Shown here in pieces: positions 5,867 through 13,027 of a stretch of 15,997 nt of DNA. Made by a program: the position numbers and the translations under genes. The DNA is from Ruminococcaceae bacterium UBA7075 (lineage in GTDB: Bacteria > Bacillota > Clostridia > Oscillospirales > Acutalibacteraceae): assembly GCA_002493635.1 (NCBI GenBank), contig DKZL01000039.1:1-15997 (forward strand), in the 5' to 3' direction. Under the pieces are notes generated by a model, which saw nothing but the letters and a program-made list of their open reading frames with translations, had not been told where the DNA came from and did no database searches. Within the stretch, counting starts at the first letter, position 1, and each line of letters opens with the position of its first letter.

Positions 5867-8173
5867 TTAACTTAGCTTATCGGACAAGTCTTTTGCTAAA
5901 TTATCTATTATTTCAACATCTACGCTTGTCGGTACAGGCTCTACAGTATATTTGTGATTATAAACTTCGCCGTTGTTGTATAAAACCTTAATTGTACCTG
6001 TTCCTGTGTTTGCCCTGCTCCACAAATACAAGGTAAATGTGCCGTCATTATTCTTTACAACACGGGAGCTGATATAACCCTCAACATAATCTGACTTTGT
6101 GCAATTCCATTCGTCCCACATATTAACGCTGAAGGTATGTCCCGGAACAGTGATTGTTTTTACATTTTTGAAGGTCTTTGAGTAAGTATCGGACTTTCCG
6201 TTGAACTTTGCAAACAGATTAATACTCTCTCCAATTCCCTCAACAGTATATTTATGATTGTAAACCTCACCGTTTTTATATACAGCTTCAATTACACCTG
6301 TTCCCGGATTTGCTCTGCTCCACAAATACAGAGTAAATGTACCGTCGCTGTTTTTTACAACTCGTGAGCTTATATAGCCCTCAACATAATCAGATTTTGT
6401 GCAGTTCCATTCATCCCACATATATACGCTGAAAGTGTGTCCCGGAACAGCGATAGTTTTTACATTTTTAAATGTTTTTGAATATGTTTCTGCCTTATCT
6501 CCGACCTTTGTATTCAGAGTAATATTTTCGCCCTGATTTGCAACCGTGTATTTATAATTGACTACTTCGCCGTTATTATATACAGTCTTAATATTGCCTG
6601 TTCCCGAGCTTGCTCTGCTCCAAAGATATAGAGTATATGTACCGTTGCTGTTCTTTACAACACGGGAGCTTATATAACCGTCAACATAATCTGATTTTTT
6701 GCAGTTCCATTCATCCCATTTGTAAACGCTGAAGGTATGACCCGGAACAGTAATAACATCAACATTCTTGAAGGTCTTTGAATAGGTGTCAGTATTATTT
6801 CCGACCTTTGCATTAAGATTAATGCTGTCGCCCTGTTTTTCGCCTGAATTTACATACACTACGCACTCGGTTTTTACTCCGTTATAAGCCTTTGCCGTAA
6901 TAACTGCTTTGCCGTTTGATTTTGCCGTAACAATACCGCCCGACGCTTTAACCTCAGCAACCTTTGAATTGCTTGAGCTGTATACAACGCTGTATGAACC
7001 CTGTCCGCTTGGCAGTGAACTGTCAAGGTCAAACTGTTCGCCCGTACCAAGAACAAGATATTCCTTGTTCAGTGACATTGAAGTCGGTGCATTCTTTACG
7101 GTCACCTTACAGGTTGCTCTTCTTCCGTCATAGGTAACTGCGGTAATTGTTGCACTGCCTATGCCTTTTGCTGTTATTTTACCGTTACTATCAACAGTTG
7201 CAACGCTCGATTTTGATGATGAGTAATTTACAACCTCATCATTCGGCTCTAACTGGTAGCTTTCGCCTTTTCCAAGTGTGATAGAATTTTTATTAAGCTT
7301 AAGTGGATTGGTGCATTCATATGTAAAACCGTAATATTCTGCGTAATCTTTAGCTAACGAATATGATGAACCGTAAACCTTAAAGCCCGGTACTTTTTCT
7401 ACATCATCTTTATCCACATTATATGTAAAACCAAAGGCATATCCGCCTATTGTTTGAACACTGTCGGGAATAGTAACAGACTTAAGCTTTGGCGTGTCCA
7501 TAAAAGCACCCGGTGCGATATAAACCAAATTTGTGTTACATTCTTTCATATTAACAGATTTCAGATTTTTACAATCTGCAAAAGCAAGCTCACCTATCGC
7601 AGTAGTACTATATAATAAATTTACGCTTTCAACATCCTTTTTACAGTCAACCGCTATATCACCTACATAAAGGACATTATCTATCCAATTATTCTCATCA
7701 TTGTACAATGCTGTGTTGACAAAAGCGTGCTCACCTATATAAAACAGAGTATCGACTGCCTTAAAACCAATATAATCAAGATTAGTACAGTTGCAAAATG
7801 CATGCGAACCGATAAGTGCACAATACCTCGGAAGCATAATCCGTTCAATATCGGTATTGTCGCCAAATGCCCATTCATCAATGCCAAGCACAACATAATT
7901 GTTGATTTCATCCGGCATATCAAGTTGAGTTTTACCGCCTGTGTATCCCGTAATAAATGCAACATTTGTTCCGTCAATATCAACAATTTCATATTGATAA
8001 CCTTTGTAAGTGCCTGTTTCACCTGTACCTACGGAAAAACTGTCTAAGTCTGCAATGTCTTTTCCTATTACAGCCGCACTTGCCGAAACTTGTGCAACAA
8101 TCAACACCGCCATTGCAAAAACTACCGAAATAATTATCGGCAATACTTTTCTTAAAGTTTTTGTTGTTTTCAT
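5867..8173 (-). CDS. Secreted LRR/BIG2 surface protein with three 100-residue C-terminal repeats
   Basis: The 768-residue protein has an N-terminal signal peptide (basic MKTTKTLRK, hydrophobic core to about residue 33). BspA-type leucine-rich repeats follow at about residues 60-290 (IGSHAF, IGEHAF, IGELAF and IGGYAF units). Then come two BIG2 immunoglobulin-like domains (about 291-360 and 364-442) and three tandem 100-residue repeats (449-748), each with TYSKTFKNV, VPGHTFSV, WDEWNC, GYISSRVVKN and LYLWSRA. The tail is short. There is no LPXTG motif, dockerin or final membrane helix, so how it is held on the cell is unclear. Function is probably adhesion or matrix binding. The ribosome binding site GAGAGG precedes ATG, and the gene starts only 28 nt after the blaR1-like gene, so it belongs to that operon. 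Confidence 0.88.
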   Translation of the reverse strand: MKTTKTLRKVLPIIISVVFAMAVLIVAQVSASAAVIGKDIADLDSFSVGTGETGTYKGYQYEIVDIDGTNVAFITGYTGGKTQLDMPDEINNYVVLGIDEWAFGDNTDIERIMLPRYCALIGSHAFCNCTNLDYIGFKAVDTLFYIGEHAFVNTALYNDENNWIDNVLYVGDIAVDCKKDVESVNLLYSTTAIGELAFADCKNLKSVNMKECNTNLVYIAPGAFMDTPKLKSVTIPDSVQTIGGYAFGFTYNVDKDDVEKVPGFKVYGSSYSLAKDYAEYYGFTYECTNPLKLNKNSITLGKGESYQLEPNDEVVNYSSSKSSVATVDSNGKITAKGIGSATITAVTYDGRRATCKVTVKNAPTSMSLNKEYLVLGTGEQFDLDSSLPSGQGSYSVVYSSSNSKVAEVKASGGIVTAKSNGKAVITAKAYNGVKTECVVYVNSGEKQGDSINLNAKVGNNTDTYSKTFKNVDVITVPGHTFSVYKWDEWNCKKSDYVDGYISSRVVKNSNGTYTLYLWSRASSGTGNIKTVYNNGEVVNYKYTVANQGENITLNTKVGDKAETYSKTFKNVKTIAVPGHTFSVYMWDEWNCTKSDYVEGYISSRVVKNSDGTFTLYLWSRANPGTGVIEAVYKNGEVYNHKYTVEGIGESINLFAKFNGKSDTYSKTFKNVKTITVPGHTFSVNMWDEWNCTKSDYVEGYISSRVVKNNDGTFTLYLWSRANTGTGTIKVLYNNGEVYNHKYTVEPVPTSVDVEIIDNLAKDLSDKLS
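5930..6829 (-). repeat. Three tandem 300-bp coding repeats
   Basis: The segment encodes three consecutive 100-residue units with an exact 300-bp period; for example CCCGGAACAG occurs at 6141, 6441 and 6741. The upper two coding copies differ mostly at silent or conservative positions, which suggests internal duplication kept in frame. Confidence 0.9.
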
Positions 8174-8201
8174 ATTTATACCTCTCTTTTATTTAATAAT
8201 T

Positions 8202-9839
8202 TCAATATTTTTTTGGACTCATATCCGCACTTATATCCCATTGTGTATAACGCCAGATTTCATCATCACTTGTGTATCTTTTTGAATCATCAAATGTTGA
8301 GCCAAATCCACTGTTGTCTAATCCCGGTACAGAACCGTCATCCATTAAGCCATAATGATAATAATCTTCCGGCTCAAACGGTGTTATCGGAACAATCTTA
8401 AGACCGCTCGAATTATCGGAGTTGTCGGAATATCCGCTGTCATCGCTGTAATCCGAGTAATCGTCATAGCTATCGCTGTAATCCGAATAATCAGAATAGC
8501 CTTCATCTGAGTAGCCATAATCCGAATAATCATCATTGCTGTTATCCTGCGTATCAGTTAAAACTTCATCTGTTACAGGCTGTGTTTCTTCTTGACTGGC
8601 AGGTTCAGTCGGTTTTTCTTTTGCTTTTTCCTCTACATTGACATACACAACATACGGAGTGTCACAAATATTATTTTCAAACCACTCCTGCTTGCTTTCA
8701 TCAAGATTTTTAATATAAATTAAAATTTCTTTGTTTGTTTCGTCCAACTCAATTTTTTCAATGTTTTCTCTATATCCGCTATCAAGATTATCACTTTCCA
8801 ATGCTTCGGAAATTAATGAATAAACCTTATTTAATTCTAAATCAGAAATAACTGTATCATTAAGCTTAACAGGCATCACTGAACCTTCAGAATCCAAAGC
8901 CTTTAAAATATTGCTTGCTGATTTAGCACTTAACGGATCAGTCATAAACGAAACTGCAACAGCAATACAAGCGGCAAAGGTAATAACAATTACACGTACG
9001 GCAGGCTTTTTATAGTCTAAAATACATTTAATTCTCTGCTTTATGTTATTCTCGCCAAATGCAAGCGGACAAGCCGACGCTGAATGTCGAACCGAGCTGC
9101 ACATAAGCAAAGCTGTTGAATAACCCTTTTTGCCTTTTGCATCAAGCTCTCTTATTACGCTTTCATCACAAGCAAGCTCAATATCTTTGTTAAACAGCCA
9201 ATATGCAAGCCAGCAGAATGGATTAAACCAGTGAATACAAAGCAGTAAAAATCCAAGAGGTTTCCATATGTGGTCAAGGCGCTTTAAGTGAGTATTTTCG
9301 TGAGCAATTACATATTTGCGTTCCTCCTCACTCATAGAAGAAAGCAAATAAATCTGCGGTTTGAAAATACCAAATACAAACGGACTTTTTATTCGGTCAC
9401 AAATCCAGATATTATCCCTGAGTTTTATGCGTTCACGCAATCTTCTTGCCAGAATTACATAACTTAGCAGCATATAAAGAAACATTATAACTGCTCCTGC
9501 CGCCCACACAAAACTTGCGATTGCAAGAATATCGGGAAAAGTATTTTCAGTCTGTTCTACTGAATCAGCAGACAGATTTTCCATAACATCACCAATATCG
9601 GAGCTGATATATGATGTTGAAGAATAGCTTGACTCATTAAGAGCCTGAGCATTAGGAACAAGGCTAAATCCGCTTTCAAATGAAAACGGAACAATAAGCC
9701 TTACAGCAACCATTGCCCACAAAACACATCTGATCCATTTTGGCGATTTTTTCAAAAACAGCCGCAAAATTATTACTGCAAGAATCAGCCATAAAGATAC
9801 CAGACTCATATTGAAAATTTTAATAAAAACTTCATCCAT
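8202..9839 (-). CDS. BlaR1/MecR1-like M56 membrane metallopeptidase without penicillin sensor
   Basis: About 545 residues. Numbered from the GTG at 9842, helices lie at about 11-30, 37-54, 104-132 and 281-300. The zinc-peptidase motif HENTH is at 181-185 and the downstream ELACDE at 222-227 supplies the third ligand, as in peptidase family M56. In known systems this cytoplasmic zinc site leads to cleavage of the partner repressor. The extracytoplasmic C-terminus (about 301-546) has no serine-active penicillin-binding fold. It has a mixed alpha/beta-looking segment, a Pro/Glu/Thr linker and a Ser-Asp-Tyr-rich tract (434-480). I prefer the ATG at 9839; a GTG at 9842 overlaps the stop of the repressor gene by one base. 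The signal sensed is unknown, but resistance to beta-lactams is not implied. Confidence 0.85.
   Translation of the reverse strand: MDEVFIKIFNMSLVSLWLILAVIILRLFLKKSPKWIRCVLWAMVAVRLIVPFSFESGFSLVPNAQALNESSYSSTSYISSDIGDVMENLSADSVEQTENTFPDILAIASFVWAAGAVIMFLYMLLSYVILARRLRERIKLRDNIWICDRIKSPFVFGIFKPQIYLLSSMSEEERKYVIAHENTHLKRLDHIWKPLGFLLLCIHWFNPFCWLAYWLFNKDIELACDESVIRELDAKGKKGYSTALLMCSSVRHSASACPLAFGENNIKQRIKCILDYKKPAVRVIVITFAACIAVAVSFMTDPLSAKSASNILKALDSEGSVMPVKLNDTVISDLELNKVYSLISEALESDNLDSGYRENIEKIELDETNKEILIYIKNLDESKQEWFENNICDTPYVVYVNVEEKAKEKPTEPASQEETQPVTDEVLTDTQDNSNDDYSDYGYSDEGYSDYSDYSDSYDDYSDYSDDSGYSDNSDNSSGLKIVPITPFEPEDYYHYGLMDDGSVPGLDNSGFGSTFDDSKRYTSDDEIWRYTQWDISADMSPKKY
8403..8543 (-). repeat. 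Low-complexity Ser-Asp-Tyr repeat tract in the blaR1-like gene
   Basis: Encodes about 47 residues made almost wholly of SDYSDY-type units with Gly, Asn and Glu. The DNA consists of imperfect 6- to 18-bp repeats (variants of TCCGAATAATC and TCGCTGTAATC on the plus strand), so length may vary between strains. Confidence 0.75.
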
Positions 9840-9841
9840 CA

Positions 9842-10204
9842 CTATTTTTCCTCATATGAGTCAATGAGCCTTCTTATCTCATCAACATCCTCTCTGGACA
9901 AGCGTTTATTTGATGTAAATGCCGCTAAAAAAACAGGCAGAGAACCATTAAAAGCCTCATCGACAAGGCTTTCTCCTTGCATTAAATAAAATTCATCCCG
10001 AGTGATTTTTGCACTGACTAATCCGCCGTTGTTCTCAAACAGCCCTCTGTCACTCAGCCTTTTCAGAACAGTATATGTCGTAGTCCGTTTCCAATTAAGT
10101 TCATCAGAGCAAATTCTGACAAGCTCTGATGTTTTAAGAGGTTCGTTTGCCCAGACAATATCAGCAAATCGGGACTCTACTGCACCTAATCCTTTGCTCT
10201 TCAT
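9842..10204 (-). CDS. BlaI/MecI/CopY-family transcriptional repressor
   Basis: The 120-residue protein has the usual length and layout of the family. A winged helix occupies about residues 5-75 (VESRFADIVWANEPLKTSEL, then WKRTTTYTVLKRLSDRGLF), where the TTTYTVLKRL helix recognises DNA. A C-terminal dimerisation tail ends in SREDVDEIRRLIDSYEEK. In characterised systems the dimer blocks its operon until the partner M56 protease cleaves it; that protease gene follows directly, with coupled translation. The ribosome binding site GAGGAG is 5 nt before ATG. The promoter just upstream contains a candidate operator (10248-10262). It should control itself, the protease and the surface protein; a beta-lactamase gene is not present. 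Confidence 0.9.
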   Translation of the reverse strand: MKSKGLGAVESRFADIVWANEPLKTSELVRICSDELNWKRTTTYTVLKRLSDRGLFENNGGLVSAKITRDEFYLMQGESLVDEAFNGSLPVFLAAFTSNKRLSREDVDEIRRLIDSYEEK

Positions 10205-10246
10205 TATATCTCCTCACTTCTTTGACTACATTTATTAGACATTTAT

Positions 10247-10275
10247 ATTTTACTACGTAAAAACTAATATGTCAA
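10247..10275 (-). promoter_or_regulatory. Promoter and candidate BlaI-type operator of the blaI-blaR1-surface protein operon
   Basis: On the minus strand, TTGACA (10270-10275) and TAAAAT (10247-10252) are 17 nt apart. A palindrome, TTTTAC-TAC-GTAAAA (10248-10262 on the plus strand), overlaps the -10 and contains the TACTAC half-site seen in BlaI/MecI operators. A second ACTACA lies at 10225-10230. The promoter is strong by consensus; assigning the operator to this BlaI protein is inferred. Confidence 0.7.
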
Positions 10276-10317
10276 CAAATTTTTACATAAATTAAAATAA
10301 TATTTTTATAAATTGTA

Positions 10318-10420
10318 CAAAAGGCAACCGATGGGCTGCACCTATCCGTGCAGACAACGCCATATAAAAATTTACTTCTATGCCCGACTGTTTCAGAGCA
10401 GTTTTCTATAAAGCAAAATA
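10318..10420 (+). repeat. Dispersed intergenic repeat, copy A (best copy)
   Basis: The fullest copy in the window. It has left end AAAGGCAACCGATGGG, perfect hairpin CTGCAC-CTATCC-GTGCAG (10336-10353), conserved GCAGACA, CCATATAAAAATTTACTTCTA and TGCCCGACTG, and the right-end block GTTTTCTATAAAGCAAAAT. It ends at the terminator stem at 10421. It lies between the blaI promoter and the 3' end of the CBM26 dockerin gene, with no open reading frame of its own. Confidence 0.75.
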
Positions 10421-10461
10421 TAAGCGTGATATGCACTTAGATTTAATACATATCACGCTTA
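10421..10461 (-). terminator. Terminator hairpin after the CBM26 dockerin gene
   Basis: TAAGCGTGATATG (10421-10433) and CATATCACGCTTA (10449-10461) form a perfect 13-bp stem around a 15-nt loop. On the minus strand it lies 24 nt past the stop codon and is followed by TATTTTGCTTT, a modest T-run. On the plus strand it is followed by TTACTATTTT. Confidence 0.75.
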
Positions 10462-10484
10462 TTACTATTTTATAAAAATATTAA

Positions 10485-12746
10485 TTACAAAGATTCTATC
10501 ATTTCTGCTAAAAACTTCTGAATTAATGTCGCATCGTTAATTTCAATTTTGCCATTTTTATCAGTATCTGCCAATTCACTCTGTTTATCGGTAAAAGTAC
10601 ACATTTCAGCAGAATACTTCTGAATTAAAGTAGCGTCAACAATGCTGACTGTGCCGTCCATATCAACATCGCCGAGCTTGTAATCTACTGACGTTGTAGG
10701 CTCTGTTGTTTCTATAGGAGAAGTTGTTGGCTCCGGAACATAAGCTCCTGCCGCACCGACTGAGAAAGTCTTTGTGCTTACAACTGATGTCTTGCTGTCA
10801 GTTGCGATAACAGAAATTTCATATGTACCTGTTTCCGTCGGAGTCCAGCTTGCAGATGATGATTCTGAATTCTGAATTGTCTTGCCGTTTACCTTGAACT
10901 CATAATTTACATTTCCTGTTGCGTGGTAAGCGTCAGCAGAAAGAGTAATATTAGTATTTACAGCCTGACCTGAGCTTTTGTCTGCGCCAAAGTTTACTTC
11001 AAGCGGAGCTTCGTTGATTGTTGTGTCTGGAAGTAATGCACCGATACGTGCAAGCGGTACAGTGATGTTGTCAATATCTTCTTTTTCGTGAGATGTTGAA
11101 GGATCATAGCTGTACTCTACATTTGCATTATCAAGTACCGACGGATCGTGTGGCAGAGTATCCATAGCAGATGTACCGTATGTCAGAATCTGCATTGCAC
11201 CGATACCCTTTGTTTCGATGTATTCTCTATCAATGTTTAATGTTGAAAGCGGAATTGCAACCTCATAGATATAGCCGTAATCAGCCTTGTAGCCCAGATC
11301 AAAGAAGTCTGCAAAGTTTGAGTTTACATCAAGGTTATCGCCCATAACTCTTGAGCCCTTAGGAGCATTTATGCCATACAGAGAAGTACTCTTTGTGCCG
11401 TTTGCATACTTAATCTTAAAGCCGTTCCGGTTATCCTGTGCCTGGAAATTGATCACACCGATAGGAACACGAGTATCGTAGTTAAACATATATGTGCCGT
11501 CATCAGCCAAAGTGTCAGCCTTAAATATTGAAGCACCGCCGTTTGAATTGTTGGAATCCATTGCAACAAGTGTGTCAATATGTGTAGTAAAGCTTGTACC
11601 GCCGTCCTTTGCTACACCGCCGGTACAGCCCCAAACAAACGGATTTGTATATGTTGAGCCGTCTTTATTTGTACCTACAGCAGCACCTGTTGCCTGTTTT
11701 GCAGGGTCAACGGACAAAGCAAGATACATAGGAACACTGTTTCTCCAAGGGCGAGCCTCATTTGATGCAGCAAAATTGTCGCTTGGTGATATGATGTAGG
11801 TAGTATTAGCTAATTCCCACATAAAGTAAAGGTTATCATCATCCCATGCTGCATAGAGCGCATATGCGTCCCAAGGCTGTTCGTGCATTGAGGAAGGCAT
11901 ATAAACACGAGGATCATCGTTTGCCTGTCCCTGTGCAATAATCATTGAGCTGTCCCAATCATCAAGATTTCCGTCAACAGTTATTTTCTTGTATTTTCCG
12001 AGCTGAAGATTCGGGTTTGTATCATAATAACCTGTTTCAGCATCAGTTGTATGACCGTCTGATGATGATGAAAAAGTAGTTTTTGTTTCTGTAAATGACT
12101 TTTTGTAGGTGTAAGTCTGAGTAGTTTCAACTCCGTCCGAACCTGTTGCAGTAAGAACGAGAGTAACGGTTGTATTGGCAATTTTGCCCTCGCCGACCTT
12201 TATTGTATCTCCGTTCGCATACTCTGTCTTAGGTGAACCGTCAATGCTGTAATAGCCCTTGTCCGCATTCTTCAGACCGAGCTTAACTGCAAGGTAATCT
12301 GATGAAAAGCCCTTGCCTGATGCTTCATATGCAAAGCCGTAGCCGTGATCATCGGGCTTTCCGTAATCAACCCACTGTAAATCGGCTGTAAGCATCTTGC
12401 ATTCTCCCGAATTAAGAGCAAGTCCTGCTGCCTCGGGATACTGTTCTTTTCCCTCTCCCTTTTCAAGTCCGTTTGTAAAAATTATATTTTCGGATTTGTA
12501 AGTAGAAGGAAATGATTTTGTGTAAAGACCGCTTCCGTCAAGTTCCATAAGCTGACCGGGCCATTTTGCATTTTCCTTTGTACCGTAAGCATAGACATAA
12601 ACCTGCTCCCAGTTGTACTTTGAATTGTCAAAATACACCTGTGAACCACTTGCTGCCGCTGATGTAGTAACTGCTGCCACTGCAAGCATTGATACCATAA
12701 TCATCATAGCAATTACTATGCTTATAATTCTTTTTGATTTTTGCAT
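10485..12746 (-). CDS. Secreted dockerin protein with CBM26-like starch-binding module
   Basis: The 753-residue protein has a signal peptide (1-31). A CBM26-like starch-binding module is at about 35-120 (VYFDN, WEQVYVYAYG, WPGQLMELDGSGLY, IIFTNG). A beta-sandwich linker domain (about 140-215) follows, as is common after such modules. A large CBM9/DOMON-like region (about 246-570) has ITVDGNLDDWD, then ALYAAWDDDNLYFMWEL. Then come a PKD-like domain (571-664), a Pro/Thr linker and a type I dockerin (689-753) with two calcium loops, DVDMDGTVSIVD and DTDKNGKIEIND, each followed by LIQK. I see no glycoside hydrolase catalytic motif. It probably binds starch or glycans and docks on a cohesin scaffold at the cell surface. 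The ribosome binding site GAGGAG precedes ATG; it has its own promoter at 12793. Confidence 0.87.
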   Translation of the reverse strand: MQKSKRIISIVIAMMIMVSMLAVAAVTTSAAASGSQVYFDNSKYNWEQVYVYAYGTKENAKWPGQLMELDGSGLYTKSFPSTYKSENIIFTNGLEKGEGKEQYPEAAGLALNSGECKMLTADLQWVDYGKPDDHGYGFAYEASGKGFSSDYLAVKLGLKNADKGYYSIDGSPKTEYANGDTIKVGEGKIANTTVTLVLTATGSDGVETTQTYTYKKSFTETKTTFSSSSDGHTTDAETGYYDTNPNLQLGKYKKITVDGNLDDWDSSMIIAQGQANDDPRVYMPSSMHEQPWDAYALYAAWDDDNLYFMWELANTTYIISPSDNFAASNEARPWRNSVPMYLALSVDPAKQATGAAVGTNKDGSTYTNPFVWGCTGGVAKDGGTSFTTHIDTLVAMDSNNSNGGASIFKADTLADDGTYMFNYDTRVPIGVINFQAQDNRNGFKIKYANGTKSTSLYGINAPKGSRVMGDNLDVNSNFADFFDLGYKADYGYIYEVAIPLSTLNIDREYIETKGIGAMQILTYGTSAMDTLPHDPSVLDNANVEYSYDPSTSHEKEDIDNITVPLARIGALLPDTTINEAPLEVNFGADKSSGQAVNTNITLSADAYHATGNVNYEFKVNGKTIQNSESSSASWTPTETGTYEISVIATDSKTSVVSTKTFSVGAAGAYVPEPTTSPIETTEPTTSVDYKLGDVDMDGTVSIVDATLIQKYSAEMCTFTDKQSELADTDKNGKIEINDATLIQKFLAEMIESL

Positions 12747-12792
12747 TTTTAATTCTCCTCTTCAAAATTTTTGTTTAAAACAAATTTAGATT

Positions 12793-12821
12793 ATTATATC
12801 ATTATTAATAACGATATACAA
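12793..12821 (-). promoter_or_regulatory. Promoter of the CBM26 dockerin gene, with palindrome in the spacer
   Basis: On the minus strand, TTGTAT (12816-12821) and TATAAT (12793-12798) are 17 nt apart. The spacer is almost wholly an 18-bp dyad with one mismatched pair (ATCATTATTAATAACGAT on the plus strand, 12798-12815). A further odd palindrome, TTTGTTT-A-AAACAAA (12770-12784), lies in the leader. Both are candidate regulator sites; which protein binds is unknown. Confidence 0.6.
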
Positions 12822-12875
12822 TATTTATAAATAATTTTTGTATATTTGCATATTTTTGTGAAGTGTTTTTTGTTG

Positions 12876-12942
12876 AAAATTGCTTATAGGCGACTGAACT
12901 GTTCCCATTCTGACATATACTAACATATTTCTTACACGGATA
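12876..12942 (-). repeat. Possible strongly decayed copy of the dispersed repeat
   Basis: On the minus strand, TATCCGTGTAAGA is followed about 30 nt later by GTTCAGTCGCCTATAAGCAA. These resemble TATCCGTGCAGACA and the CAGTTTTCTATAAAGCAA end of the intact copies, in the same order and near the same spacing. The middle is not alignable by eye. Otherwise I see nothing in 12822-12958. Confidence 0.3.
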
Positions 12943-12958
12943 TTTCCCATAAAATAAG

Positions 12959-12989
12959 TAAGGCACGAGTCTGCAAAACCCGTGCCTTA
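12959..12989 (-). terminator. Terminator after the small dockerin gene
   Basis: TAAGGCACG (12959-12967) pairs with CGTGCCTTA (12981-12989). Three more pairs including one wobble extend the stem to 12 bp with a 7-nt loop. On the minus strand it is followed by CTTATTTTAT, and it begins about 38 nt past the stop of the gene at 13028. Confidence 0.78.
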
Positions 12990-13027
12990 ATATTTAAATA
13001 GCAATAGCGTTGGTATTAAGAGTTTTC

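Noticed and set aside
5930..6829. CRISPR-like array
   Set aside because: The regular 300-bp period is coding, in frame, and the units are contiguous without short spacers.
7727..8047. Antisense open frames of about 100 codons over the surface protein gene
   Set aside because: They lie opposite a gene with clear signal peptide and LRR domains and have no ribosome binding site; the same holds for other overlapping frames, such as 1595-1888, 5375-5776 and 11494-11799.
8202..10204. A beta-lactam resistance locus
   Set aside because: The blaI/blaR1-like genes suggest it at first sight, but the BlaR1-like protein has no penicillin-binding domain and no beta-lactamase or PBP2a gene is present.
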